A stretch of 64,000 nucleotides of DNA from Saururus chinensis. Lineage: Eukaryota; Streptophyta; Magnoliopsida; Piperales; Saururaceae. Under the pieces are notes generated by a model that was not told where the DNA came from, ran no database searches, and worked only from the letters and a program-made list of their open reading frames with translations. A program made the translations under genes and the position numbers. Of this stretch, positions 12,287 to 23,801 are shown piece by piece. Numbering within the stretch: position 1 is the stretch's first letter; every line of letters begins with the position of its first letter. The stretch spans positions 23,376,563-23,440,562 of the forward strand of contig CP141145.1 in the NCBI GenBank assembly GCA_035235625.1. The letters run 5' to 3'.

Positions 12287-12419
12287 TAGTTCGGATTTGT
12301 TTGCTTCTCTTTCCCTCAAATTTGAGTTTCTCAACTCTGGAATGAGGAAGACGAAATCGAACCCCAAGTTCAATACCTGAGCCAAAATTCTATTCTGCAT
12401 AATGAGGCAGCCCATGTGG

Positions 12420-13290
12420 AGCTTGTGAACTTTTCACCAGTTGATGCCATGAAGGGCTGAATTTGATCTAACGAAGAAAATGAGGGTTGTTAGGATTCTT
12501 AGCTCTTGACTTCTTTGGCTTTATGGGGACTATGCCAGGGGAAAAAAACACGAAGTTATGTTTGAGTCCTAACCTTGTAACCTTGTTGTTGGATACTTGA
12601 CTATAGGCATTTGCTGGTTGGTTTTCTTTGCTACTAAAGAAAATGAAGGAAACACACTCATCTTTCTGTGCAACTCATTGAACTGACTGGTTCTTTGGAT
12701 TCAACTATGCCATGAAATATTTGGCACTTATTTATATTTCTTAATTATTGACTAAGAATACGATATATTAGAGAGTTCAGTATGTGAATGGGCTTGGTTT
12801 TGATTTTTATCCTTGCAAGGTTTTATTCGATCATTAATTTTAAGAGTACTTGTTTCAGTATTTCTAACTTCTGCTTGTGTTAGGTAATTTGTTTTAATCA
12901 TTGACTTTTAGAGGATTTACTTCACCGTTTTTCGCCTTCATTGTGGCACTCTATATTGGGGTGACTGATCTATTCTTCTTATAAATATGCAGGCTGGTTT
13001 GATTCTATTTTTATTGAGCTGTTAACAAAGCAAGCTGGTTCGTCAAATAAGTTTAGCTCAGCCCTGCTCATTTTGAATCGGGCTTAGTTCGAACTCGATC
13101 TAAGCTCGAATAGGCTAGAGTTGAATTCGAGCATACCCCTCCCCGACTTTATTTGGCTTGAACTTGAGCTTGAACTCGTACTTGTGCTCGAACTTAAACC
13201 AGTATATACTTTTAAAATTATATATAAATAATATATATATAATAAATAATATATATACATATATATTAATTAAAATATAGATTTATGATG
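12420..13290. other. Spacer between the heat-shock arms, no gene
   Basis: AT-rich sequence. At 13020-13150 there are repeated agctcgaa/ttcgagc motifs of the hAT-subterminal type. Confidence 0.5.
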
Positions 13291-13292
13291 TA

Positions 13293-13377
13293 TTCCATCT
13301 ATCCAATATTAATAGCTTCATTTATTTAGTTCATTTTGAAAAAATCAAATAGAGTTATTAATTTAGGATAGAAGAAG
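13293..13377. mobile_element. Stowaway-like MITE, 85 bp
   Basis: Inverted ends ttccatctatccaatatt and (read inward) cttcttctatcctaaatt, flanked by TA on both sides (13291-13292, 13378-13379). Confidence 0.7.
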
Positions 13378-13424
13378 TATATAAAACGATATATGTGATG
13401 TACCAATGTCATGTATCAAAATTG

Positions 13425-13690
13425 GAAGTTATAAAATCAGAGTTCATATTAAATCATATGCAAAACGAAAAGTTCAAAATTATAGTTTGTATTAAATCCG
13501 ATGTTATTCATACAGAATAAAAAGTTCAAAATTATAGTTTGTATTAAATCCGATGTTATTCATACAGAACAAAAAGTTCAAAATCGGAGTTGTATGAAAT
13601 TAGATATCATGCATGCAAAACAGAGAATTCAAAATTAGAGTTCATATTAAATCTAATATAACATAGCCAAAACAAAATTTCATATGAATT
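13425..13690. repeat. Tandem repeat, about four ~62-bp units
   Basis: The motif aaaagttcaaaattatagtt and the following tattaaatccgatgttattc recur four times. The two middle units are nearly identical and the outer ones diverged. An AT microsatellite follows at about 13722-13757. Confidence 0.75.
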
Positions 13691-13720
13691 CCAATTTCAA
13701 AATTGGAATTCGAATCAAAT

Positions 13721-13760
<40 letters not shown>

Positions 13761-13814
13761 GTGTGTATCTTAAAATATTTTTCTCTCACAGAGCAAAACT
13801 GTAATACCATTTGT

Positions 13815-15790
13815 CACACTCAGGCCCGAGATCCGACCCAAACCGCGGTTCCAAAAACACAAAATTCGGGTTTAAAAATTTTAAAAATAATAAATCAGGA
13901 ACTGCGAGTTTGAGTGAGAACTGTAATGCTCTTCTACGCAACATGGAACTTAAGCGCTCCATCGTGCATAGGCCAAAATAAACCTAATTACATAACTAAT
14001 TAGATTGGGTCAACATTATCATGTCATTGGTTGCCTAAGTATGTATTAGATAACATTTATGATGTAATTCCAATATGATGTTATTCTAATTTGATCGGAT
14101 CTGAAAATAAGTTCTACTTAACGGCTAATATATGCATTAAATATTATATACATTAAAATATATATATAATTGAAGTTAAGCAAAAGCTCACAAATCAGCA
14201 AAACAACACATCTCGCTCTATCACCGAGAGGAGCAAAATACAATAAAACAAATCATATCAGATCTCATTTGACAATATCAGATCCTATTAAATTATATTG
14301 GAGCATATCATAACAAAACAGAGCATAGCATAGCTTATGAGATCATATTAGATTAAATCATATAATATATTTTAATTAGCACATGCATTCATATATTAAA
14401 TCAGCAGGTTAGAAATGCTTATTCCTCTATAGTTTTAGAAGTAATAGCGTTCGGAGTTGCTCCTTCCTTCAAGGTGTCTTCTCATTCAGGTTTAAAAGTT
14501 AGTGAGAAGAGCCTTCTCTCGTACCTAGACGTTTCTCTCATTGTATCCTACAGCGACAGATAGACACTCCCCTTTCCCATTGCTCATCTCATTCTTTATG
14601 CCTAAAGGCAACAAAGAAAATTTTCCCTTTCACAGAGACGCATCACTCTTTGCATGCTCCATGACGGCAAATTTTGCACCTGAAGGTGGCAAAAAAGCCT
14701 CCCCAGAGCCCGAGACGATTCTCACTTTTCGCACCTGTAGGCGACGCATAGAACCTCCCATTACCCGAACACACTTCTTATTTTTAAGACATATAGGTGA
14801 TAGATAGAACTTCCTTTAACCCAAAAATACTTCTTACTTTCTGCGCCTGTAGGCAACAAATAGAACCTCCCCTTACTCGGAGATACTTCTCACTTTCCGT
14901 GTTCATAGGCGACGAATAGAACCTCCCCCAAAAATACTTATCACTTTTTGCATCTATAAGCGACGAACAGAACCTTCTTTTACTCAGAGACACTTCTCTC
15001 ACTACTTAGCTTGCTTATGAAAATAGAGTCTCTCCTTACTCTGAGTCACTTTTCTCGGTGTAGCCCAATGGCAGAGGATAAAACCTCCTCTCACTTCGAG
15101 CCACCTCTCTCTTGAAGCCCGGGTGCATCGGACACAATTACTTTTTATGTTGGGCCATTTTTCTTCTCTAGTCGCTAATTCGAGGAGTGGAAGCTTTCAT
15201 TGCCTAAAACACGATTGAATTAACTAAAAACGTCTCTTAAAATGGTAAAATCCAACTCAGAATGGACCAAAAAACTCCGCCAGAAGTTTGCACATGTTTT
15301 CTATTTATAGGGGAAAACCCATAAATGTACGAAACAAATACGCTCACGCGTGCACCACATGTCAGACGCATGTTCAATGTGTGATTCGGCTGCCATGCAC
15401 AAAGCGCGTTGTGCTTAGTCGTTTCGCTTCAAAATAACATATCAACTTCAAAATTACATCCCAACTTCAAAATACGACAACTTCTTACCCCAATGTCAGA
15501 ATTACGTGTTCTTAGTACAAATAAACTCATATTAACAAATCATTATCCCATACTTTTCAAGTAAGTCTTACTTCTATAGCATATTTTACAAAGTCATAAC
15601 TTTCGCTCCCGACTTTCATTTCACGTATTTTTTAATTTAATTTACTCGTTACTTTGTGTTTTACTTATATACAAAAATTTTATCCCTTAAAATTTATTTA
15701 AAAGTTATATAATTATTTTTAACCCTTTAAGTTATGCATAATAAAAAAATAAATTATTACACTAAAAATATGCAAAACCCTGACAAACTA
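13815..15790 (+). repeat. LTR-like fossil block, uncertain ends
   Basis: It starts tgtcacactcaggcccgag, which looks like an LTR start of the TGTCAC type, contains a TATA-like ctatttatag near 15300, and could end at a ccctgaca near 15778-15785. I see no target duplication and no coding region, so the extent is tentative. It includes the degenerate array at 14540-15010. Confidence 0.3.
14540..15010. repeat. Degenerate tandem array of ~60-65-bp units
   Basis: The phrase cacctgtaggcgacg and then atagaacctccc, followed by acttctcactttt, returns about six or seven times with much divergence, for example near 14730, 14785, 14845, 14905 and 14960. Confidence 0.75.
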
Positions 15791-16327
15791 TGTCAATAAT
15801 CTCTTAATAAAAAGTCATTCAATTACTATATGTCACATGTCAAGAAGCAAAAGGTCTAATATCACTAGCATCCTCCTCATCAAGTATATCCTGCTCCTCC
15901 TGTGCCTTTGGCACCTACCGTCTTCGGTAAAACGTCATCTTTTAGACAAGAGCCGCATCTATAGGACCGCACTAAAGCTAAAGCAACAAAATATCAATTG
16001 TTGATTGGGTGTTAATTGAAAAGAAAACCAATCCCAGCAAAAAGAAACCTGTGAGGAATTTTGGCGAATAGTTTGACGAGCAAATCCGCGGCCTTCTGCA
16101 AGAAAGCCTCGCACCTCTAGAACGAGCATCTATCACGAAGCAAAACCTCTCAACGCTGTGACGAAGAAGAAGAAATTGAACTCACCAAATTCGATACGTG
16201 AGACAAAATTCGAAGTAAGAATCTGCAATAAACACTGTTACACAATTGATTACCTGTAGTTGACCTGGACGGTGTGCAATTCGTGTTGCCTGTAGAAAAT
16301 TGGAGAAAGGAAAATGAAACTCGTTTC

Positions 16328-16426
16328 TTCTGGAAAACGCCGGAACCCTCCACGGCTCCTCTTTTACCCACCAGAAAATTCCAGAAGAAAAAACGCATTC
16401 AGGCGTCCACCAGAAATCTATAAATA
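16328..16426 (+). promoter_or_regulatory. Heat-shock promoter of the right small HSP gene
   Basis: A perfect three-module element GAAaaTTCcaGAA lies at 16374-16386, and TTCtgGAA at 16328-16335. TATAAATA is at 16419-16426, about 145 bp before the ATG. The left gene has the same arrangement. Confidence 0.85.
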
Positions 16427-16571
16427 GCCACTCCCCTCCAACATTGTCTTCAGCAAAATCACAAGCATCTGAGTCGCGCGCAAAACAACTGCTTCCAACT
16501 TCCCCATTGAATCACTCACGCAATCTCTCTCTTTCAAGCTCTTTGATCCCAAGTCCAATACAACCAAGAGA

Positions 16572-17039
16572 ATGTCTCTTATCCAGAGCTTCTTAGGCCG
16601 CCGCCCCGGTGTCTTCGACCACCCCTTTTCCCTGGATGTCTGGGATCCATTTCAGTCCCTCGCTCAGAACTCTTCCCTTTCAAGTGAAACCTCTTCGTTC
16701 GCCAACATGAGGCTCGACTGGAAGGAGACCCCGGAGGCTCATGTCTTCAAGGCTGACTTGCCGGGGCTGAAGAAGGAAGAGGTGAAGGTGGAGATCGAGG
16801 AGGGGAAGATCCTCCAGATCAGCGGAGAGAGAAGACGCGAGAAGGAGGAGAAGAACGATAGATGGCACAGGGTGGAGAGGAGCAGCGGCACATTCCTGAG
16901 GCGGTTCCAGTTGCCGGAAAGCGCCAAGGTAGACGAGGTCAGGGCTGCCATGGAGAACGGGGTGCTCACCGTGACAGTGCCCAAGAAGATGGAGGAGAAT
17001 AAGAAGGCCGACGTCAAAGCCATTGAAATCGCCGACTGA
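16572..17039 (+). CDS. Class I cytosolic small heat-shock protein, 155 aa (second copy)
   Basis: Near-identical paralogue of the gene at 11540-12007, on the opposite strand. It starts [19 protein letters not shown]. It has the same alpha-crystallin domain (about residues 45-140), the signature GVLTVTVPK and the C-terminal I-x-I motif in AIEIAD. Visible differences include FFGHRPS to FLGRRPG, SLNVW to SLDVW, SREK to RREK, PENVK to PESAK, and the last residue G to D. Intronless, normal length, no disabling change. The promoter has perfect heat-shock elements and a TATA box. The function is the same: cytosolic holdase induced by heat. Both copies being intact in an inverted pair suggests a fairly recent duplication or gene conversion between arms. 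Confidence 0.95.
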   Translation: MSLIQSFLGRRPGVFDHPFSLDVWDPFQSLAQNSSLSSETSSFANMRLDWKETPEAHVFKADLPGLKKEEVKVEIEEGKILQISGERRREKEEKNDRWHRVERSSGTFLRRFQLPESAKVDEVRAAMENGVLTVTVPKKMEENKKADVKAIEIAD

Positions 17040-17590
17040 AGCATTCAATGTGTTGTTAATTGTTACTGTAGTAGCATTGTGAAGTTGTTTACCAAGTTGG
17101 GGTGTGAATTTTGATGAATCCATTTGCAAGTTGCCTTCAGAAGTGGTTCCGTAGTTACCTTCAGAAGGCAACATATCTTCTACACAACACTAGGTATCCA
17201 AAAAAACAAACAAACAGATTGAAAGACGAGTACTTGCTAATGATACTGAGATCACAGTCCGCGCGCAGTCTTCACCCAGGAGGACTTGAGAAAATTGACG
17301 TCTGTGTCTGTCCTGTAAAGTCTGACGAGAGTGACTTCAAAGCTAATTTCAGAACTTTCCGGGTCGAGCAGACTCACCATCTCTTTCGCTTCTTCCTCAC
17401 ATCGTCTGTTAGATCACCGACCGTAGAAGAGAAGGCTCAAGTGTAGCTTTTGTACGCCAAGTACGTTGTTAGATGTAGAGTAGGGAATAACTGCGCAGCG
17501 CGGAAGCGGTGTGGGCCGGCCCTGGCCCTGGTTCATGCCTCCCGTTTCACAATAATTTACTTCGGTATAAATAAATAATATTCACTTTAT

Positions 17591-17804
17591 GGAAAAAGTT
17601 TATATGAGCCCAGGCTCATATATGTCTATGTAAGCCCGGACTCTATGGACCGTCGGATTTATATCCGATGGCCCATAATACTTACGGGTTTTATGAGTAT
17701 TATAAACCCATGAGTAATATGGGCTGCCAGATGTAAATCCGATGGCTCATAGAGCCCGGGCTCATATAGAGATATATAAGCCCGGGCTCATATAAACGGG
17801 ACTC
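17591..17804. mobile_element. Palindromic MITE with 10-bp target duplication (copy 1)
   Basis: Flanked by TTCACTTTAT at 17581-17590 and 17805-17814. Ends read inward as ggaaaaagtttatatgagccc and gagtcccgtttatatgagccc. The interior is a long imperfect palindrome centred on ttatgagtattataaaccc, with ccgtcggatttatatccga on one arm and its complement on the other. The 9-10-bp duplication points to the Mutator superfamily. Copies 2 and 3 are at 18020 and 55531. Confidence 0.75.
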
Positions 17805-17867
17805 TTCACTTTATATATAAATAACGAATAGTTAAGAAGTGCATATAAATAATACTTCGCTATTCCG

Positions 17868-17940
17868 AAATAAGTGTCTTTTATAATTTTTTAAAATAAA
17901 TTTAATTTATTTTAAAAAACTATATACTCAACGGAGGAAG
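17868..17940. mobile_element. Stowaway-like MITE relic
   Basis: Short inverted arms around taaaataaatttaatttatttta, with ccgaaataagtgtctttta on the left and actcaacggagg on the right. Confidence 0.4.
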
Positions 17941-18019
17941 AATAAGGAAAATACAAACAATCCTATAGGGGCGTCTCATTTCTTTTTTTACCAACGCCCC
18001 AATAATATATATATATATT

Positions 18020-18191
18020 AGTCCCGTTTATATAAGCCCGGGCTCTATAGGCCGTTAAATTTACACCCGGCGGCTCATAATTTTCTTAGTAATACTCATG
18101 GGTTTAAACCCATGAGTATTATGGGCCATCGGATGTAAATCCGACGGCCCATAGAGCCTGGGCTCACTTAGGTATATATAAGCCCGGGCTC

Positions 18192-18193
<2 letters not shown>
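18020..18193. mobile_element. Palindromic MITE (copy 2), right end lost in a TA run
   Basis: It starts agtcccgtttatataagccc and has the same palindromic core (catgggtttaaacccatgag). It breaks off at gggctcat, directly followed by a TA microsatellite (18194-18240); another short AT run precedes it (18004-18018). Confidence 0.7.
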
Positions 18194-18244
<51 letters not shown>

Positions 18245-18246
<2 letters not shown>

Positions 18247-18710
18247 AAATTTATGTAGAGAGCCCTCAATTCAATTTGGAGTTGTTTGAAGTGTCCTAAG
18301 CTATAGATCGCATGTTCTTTGTCGCTAATGCAGCATGTATCCTGCTAAAAAATCCCCGCCTTAAGAGACGAGCCAGTCCCCATGTAAGAGGGGCGTGGGT
18401 TGGAGAGGGCAGATTGGGGGCCCCTAAAGTTCAAAAGTGATTAGGGAACCCCTAATTACATCACTTTATATATTATTCTTTGGTGGGCTTAAGGCTTAAT
18501 GAGCCCCCTTCCTTAACTCCTCTAAAGGGTCTGCTACAGCAGGGATAGGCATAGTCAATGACAAGGTCAACCCCTCTAAAAATCCATATAGTGTATATGT
18601 CATTTCTTAACATAGTGAGTGTGCATCAATATGATCTAAGTCACATTCAAAGTGTATGTTGTAGTGCTCCACCACCCCTACTAGCATTTAATCTAATGGA
18701 CCCCTTCTGG
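18245..18710. other. Intergenic stretch, nothing recognised
   Basis: No gene or clear element is seen. There is an open frame at 18558-18779 on the + strand without family resemblance. Confidence 0.4.
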
Positions 18711-18714
18711 TTCA

Positions 18715-19057
18715 CTAGTCAGCCAAGGTCATGGTCCATCACTAGAATGTGCAATTGCCTCCACAACCTTTGGTGTTAGATCCACGAGAAGGAAGACGTG
18801 TTGGTAGAAGAAGGCTCCCCTGCTCATGCTAGTGATGCAGACGTTGTAAGGTTGAAGGCTGTGCAGGCAAAGCCAAGCTTCTGTTGAGCATCATTCTCCA
18901 TCAGCCCGACAGAGCTCGCAACGGTCACATAGGGCTTGAATGGCAAACCCCCTAACTCGGTCCGAAGAGTGTCCATCACACCTTTAAGTCTCTTCTTGAG
19001 TGGCTTCAGTACCACCACCCACGCTATTGTATCCTATGCCCCTGATTTCTCCTCCAT
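18715..19057 (-). pseudogene. Cyclic phosphodiesterase (2H family) pseudogene, truncated
   Basis: The minus strand resembles the N-terminal half of plant cyclic phosphodiesterase, which hydrolyses ADP-ribose 1'',2''-cyclic phosphate from tRNA splicing. It starts ATG at 19057 with MEEKSGA and then a stop. It continues with LKKRLKGVMDTLRTELGG and FKPYVTVASSVGLMENDAQQK; family members read RLKKLM..LRSEFGG.PEFEPHVTVVG. A later frame gives GAFFYQHVFLLVDLTPKVVEA, matching the family's GTFFYQCV-LLL--TPEV block. The first catalytic H-x-T is Y-V-T here. The second half with the other HxS/T motif is missing. No introns are visible in the aligned part. An early stop, at least one frame change and truncation make it non-functional. 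Confidence 0.65.
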
Positions 19058-19079
19058 CAAGCTTGGACCATTGGCTAGC

Positions 19080-20745
19080 TATCAATTTCCTGGTTGAGTC
19101 TCATATACCTATTTAAAAATTCCCCAAATATATCTCTAAGATTAGATTGGGATGTGGTTTTTTGAAGGGTGCATTTGTGACCCTAAGATATTGGCTTTTG
19201 ATTACAATAATAAAAAAAGGTTGCAAATTGCAACTCTATGCCTAAAAATGTGGGCTATACGACCCTAAGATGTTGGCTTTTGGGGGTATGTTCTTTAGGT
19301 TGGTTCAAATAGCCACATTCTTTTTAAAATAAGATAAAGTTAGCATAAGCCCAGCCTTATGTGCTCAGGTTCAAGTGTGTCAGCATGAGCCTAGGCTTTG
19401 AGAGCTGTCAGTTAAAGATTCTGTAGCGCAAGGGGTAGGCATGTGTAACAATCCTGAATTTTGTACTATTATAAAAGATTCAGCTCTCAAATATGGTTCA
19501 AACAAAGATTTGGATGTAGTATTCATATTATTACAATTCAACCGCACAAAGTTTATTCAACAATATGGAACTCTTACAAAATTGATTGAACTGGTTCAAT
19601 GCAAAAATTATTATAGATTATCACTTCTCTAGCTACATTTTCTGATATTCTGCAATAGGGAACTCTTAAAGAATCAATATATCTCAAAAAAATAAGCATA
19701 ATGAGCTCAAGAACTCAAGAAACGGAGATTAGGATGAAAGTTGCAACCTCAAGAAGTGTGCTGCTATATGGGTGAGTCTCACTTGAAAAGTGCAAAATAA
19801 CCTTATAGGGGGACTTATTTTGTGTAGTTGATACGAGTACAACGGTACTAATAATGCGTGAATCTGAGTTTGAGAAAACAAGTTATAATAGTTTAAAATT
19901 AGAAATTTATTTTGAATTTAAAATTATTAAAAAAAATATTGATGCAATAGCTAGCGTCAACATGCTGACGTACAGTGAGTTCACTCAGCGTGGTGCTGTG
20001 ATGCACGACATGCCTGAACTTCCTGGCTCACCTATTTAAGGGGGAGGGGGATCAAAACCTCCACACCTCTCTCTCCTCCTCCTTTCACTTCTCCACCTTT
20101 TTTTCCACGTTGTGGGGTAATTTTAAACCCATTTTGGCCTGTTTGAGTGACATTTAAAGCTAAATTGAGGGCACTCAGTGTGGTAATGAGGTTACTTTCA
20201 CAAGTTGACCTCTGCAGGGAGCAAAAATTATTGAGGAGAAGAGAAACTTTGTAGGAAGTGACCTACAAAAAGAAGAGAGGTTCTGGTTGCCATGATTCAT
20301 AACTAGGAGAGGTTCCACTTGCCATGATCCAGGACTAGGAGAGGTTCCCCTTGCCACACCCCAGGATGATGAGAGGCTTCAGATGACATGACTAAGATCC
20401 CTTCATGCTAAGATTAACAAGTTTTTCCAAAGATTCTTATGAGGTTATGCCCAAAAATTTTGTTTTGAAAATGCCATTTATCCTTTGAACGGGTTTTCTC
20501 GTGTTTTGGGTGTTCGCACTCTCTTGATAATTCCTTAGTTAGCAAACCAATAATTATTAAAGTAATGATTCTAGATACCGCCGTACTTGGCTCCAACTTG
20601 CATAGGAATTGAGATATCATGGAAAAATTCATTTCATTTTGTCTCTCGTTGCCCTATGAGTAAATGAGTAAGTCATTTGGTATCGCGACATTCTTTGACT
20701 AGTTTGTATTTTGAATTATGTCAACTTCTGAATAATTATTTTCGT
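19080..20745. other. Intergenic repeat-derived DNA
   Basis: No gene. Near 19960-20050 a promoter-like stretch (cacgacatgcctgaac, then cctatttaagggggagg) is similar to 21780-21870 (gcgacatgcctaaacc, then cctatttaaaggggag), so these are two copies of one repeat placed upstream of the hAT relics. Three short gaggttc..cttgccatgat repeats lie at 20275-20360. Confidence 0.5.
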
Positions 20746-20749
20746 AAAA

Positions 20750-21748
20750 TTACTCTTACTTCTTATATATGGCCTAATAACCAAAATTTAGGATATGTTT
20801 ATATTACTCCTCTTTATATCGATATGATTGGATTATTAATAAGAAAATTATTATATTTAATTTATTAGAATTTCCTCATTTAAATATTATGATTAGTAAG
20901 TCTATAATGATTGATGGCCGCTATACATGACTATCATATTAATAAAAAAATATTTCTATTACTCTAGATAATGCTTTAAATAATAATAATAATGTTGTAT
21001 ACCATCTTAAAACTCATTTGTGTGCTATATTAAATGACAAAAATTTTCATGTAAGATGTTGCCATATTATTAATTTATTTATTCAAGATGGCTTACATGA
21101 TGTTAATGATTATATTAAACATATTAGAGAAGCGCTAGTATTTATTAGTTATGCCCTATCTAGATATCAAGAATTTAAAGAGTTCTACAAAAGATACGGT
21201 AAAAAGTATAATGATAGTCGCAAGGTAAAAATGTAGATGGAAAGCCTAGATGTAATGATAGTCGCAAGGTAAAAATGTAGATGGAAAGTCTAGATGTAAT
21301 GATAGTCGCAAGGTAAAAATGGAAGGTGATGCTAATTATGAAATCCAAGATGATGATCTTGATAAAAACTTTGCAGAAAATGCACTAAAGGAGGCTTCAA
21401 GTTTAAGTCAACAAGAGTCTCCTTAGCAGGGCAACATTCCCAAATATCAAACACTTCAATTCAATTTTTGTTGACTAATGTGCACACATTCTTATTAGAT
21501 GGAATATTGCTCAAAACTTATATTCCCTCCATTCCAAATTAATAGCTCTATTTAGTACAAAAATTTATTCTATATAAATAGCTCTATTTTATTCGATTCA
21601 AATGATTGGGCACTTAAAGAAGCATCAAAACTTTATTTTCCCTTGTCATAAATGTAAGTTTCATCATTCAATAAAAATTATTATTTTATAAATAAAAAAT
21701 TTAACTCTTTCACAAATTTATAGAAACTTATGGGCAACATCAATTTGA
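20750..21748 (+). mobile_element. hAT transposase relic, copy A
   Basis: The plus strand encodes pieces of an Ac/RICESLEEPER-like hAT transposase. The clearest piece is at 21018-21236: HLCAILNDKNFHVRCCHIINL and FIQDGLHDVNDYIKHIREAL, then SRYQEFKEFYKRYG. This matches the family's part of the RNase-H-like fold (C.aHilNL.vqdGL....ikkIR). The frame is interrupted and both termini of the protein are missing. The segment repeats at 22147-23134 with ~1.4 kb offset. Its 3' part contains a Stowaway-like MITE start at about 21530 (attccctccattccaaatt). Confidence 0.7.
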
Positions 21749-22146
21749 AATGTTGATTCAGGGCTAATGGAGTAGCTTGTGTAAGCATGCTAATGTGAGT
21801 GCGCCAGCCTGCATTATCGTGATGGCGTGCGACATGCCTAAACCACATGGATCTCCTATTTAAAGGGGAGAAACAAGCTCAATTATGTAGCATGACATGT
21901 TCATTAAATTCTTTAAGTACTTTTACATACAACAAAAATACAAGTTGTAATGAGTTGGTCAAGTACATTGTGCATGCCGAATAAGCCTTTTCCTTCGGAG
22001 ATTGTGTACAAGTTCAAAAGATATGCAACAAAGGCCCATAACCCATCCTTTAATAAGTTTTCAAGTAATTCAGCCAAGTAAGACTATATTAAGTTTTTCA
22101 ACTAATACAAAGGTAAACTTATCATAATTCTTTTTATGTTTCTAAG

Positions 22147-23134
22147 TTACTCTTACTTCTTATATATGGCCTACTAGCCAAAATTTAGGATATGTTTATA
22201 TTACTCCTCTTTATACTGATATGATTGGATTATTAATAAGAAAATTATTACATTTAATTTATTAGAATTTCCTCATTTAAATATTATGATTAGTAAGTCT
22301 ATAATGATTGATGGCCGCTATACATGACTATTATATTAATAAAAAAATTATTTCTATTACTCTAGATAATGTTTCAAATAATAATAATGTTGTAGACCAT
22401 CTTAAAACTCATTTGTGTGCTATATTAAATGACAAAATTTTTCATGTAAGATGTTGTTGCCATATTATCAATTTATTTATTCAAGATGGCTTACATGATG
22501 TTAATAATTATATTAAACATATTAGAGAAGCACTAGTATTTATTAGTTATGCATTATCTAGATATCAAGAATTTAAAGAATTCTGCAAAAAATACGGTAA
22601 AAAGTATATTGATAGTCGCAAGGTAGAAATGCAGATGCAAAGCCTAGATGTAATGATAGTCACAAAGTAGAAATGGAAGGTGATGCTAATTGTGAAATCC
22701 AAGATGATGATCTTGATAAAAACTTTGAAGAAAATGCACTAAAGGAGGCTTCAAGTTTAAGTCGACAAGAGTCTCCTTAGTAGGACAACATTCCCAAATA
22801 TCAAACACTTCAATTCAATTTTTGTTGACCAATGTGCACACATTCTTATTAGATGGAATATTGCTCAAAAGTTATATTCCCTCCGTTCCAAATTAATAGC
22901 TCTATTTAGTACAGAAATTTATTCTATATTAATAGCTTTATTTTATTCAATTCAAGTGATTGAGCACTAAAAGAAGTATCAAAAACTTATTTTCCCTTCT
23001 CATAAATGTAAGTTTCGTCATTCAATAAAAATTATTATTTTATATATATATAGCTATTACTATAAAATGAAGAGAATGTAAAAACTTTAACTCTTCACAA
23101 ATTTATAGAAACTTACGGGCAACATCAGTTTGAG
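22147..23134 (+). mobile_element. hAT transposase relic, copy B
   Basis: Direct duplicate of 20750-21748, over 90 % alike by eye. The longest frame (22308-22670, 120 aa) includes IISITLDNVSNNNNVVDHL, containing the conserved D-N-x-S-x-N of the catalytic core, and continues to the CCCHIINLFIQDGL block and YALSRYQEFKEFCKKYG. No BED zinc finger and no C-terminal dimerisation domain are present, so it cannot encode a working transposase. The shared breakpoints of A and B suggest one relic duplicated in tandem, not two insertions. Confidence 0.7.
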
Positions 23135-23404
23135 CAATATATGAAAGATGTATTTTGAGTCATTGTTCTATTATGTTCATCATCAAATCAATATCTCTTT
23201 CCAAAATATTCCTCAATTTATATCTTATAATGCCATCATGTCCCTCTTTTTTTTTATGAGACATCATGACCCTCATTATTAACCCATATTCTACTCAATC
23301 GAATCAACTTAACACAGAATTGGGTATATCTCAACCAAAGCATATAAAGATTATGCTCATTCTGGTGTTCATGCAAGCTCATGTCTTCATGCTACAGCAA
23401 CAGA

Positions 23405-23765
23405 TGCAAACACATAAAAATAGCTATTTATAGGAGTAGGGCTGGTAGTTAGGACACACACATCCAATTTGTCAGATAGTTTGACATGTTCGGTGCAACA
23501 AGCATGAAAAATTAAAACAGAACGGATGCAAACACATGAAAGTAGCTCTTTATGGTTGGAGTGCTAAGTAGCCGGATACACACACGTCCAATTTGTCGAA
23601 TAGTTTGTTTGGTGAAACTACAAACATGAGAACAAACTCAAGCACATAGTAGTAGCACTTTAGGGCGGTATGGCCGGTAGTCGGACACGCACACCTCCAT
23701 TTTGTCGGATACTTCAACGTGTCTTGTGCAACTACAAGCATGAAGAATGAAAATCAAACGTTTCC
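23405..23765. repeat. Three ~120-bp tandem repeats
   Basis: Each unit has cacatnaaantagc, ggcnggtagtnggacacacac, tccaatttgtcggatagttt and caactacaagcatgaa. Units begin near 23407, 23527 and 23640 and are about 80-85 % alike. Confidence 0.75.
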
Positions 23766-23801
23766 ATGTTTGTGTTTATAAGACACTCAAACATGGACTT
23801 A

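Larger units (their letters stand above)
11125..12300. repeat. Left arm of an inverted duplication carrying a small HSP gene
   Basis: This arm is the reverse complement, with divergence, of about 16300-17450. The match covers promoter, coding sequence and more than 400 bp of 3' flank: cacttaagcctctcc here corresponds to aaggctcaagtg there. The arms are separated by ~4 kb of repeats. The match stops on the outer side where the hAT element is inserted. Confidence 0.85.
16300..17450. repeat. Right arm of the inverted duplication
   Basis: Reverse-complement partner of 11125-12300. Coding sequence is conserved most, the promoter elements are kept, and the 3' flank is recognisable up to caagtgtag near 17440. 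The right arm has an extra, locally repeated ccttcagaa segment near 17135-17170. Confidence 0.85.
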
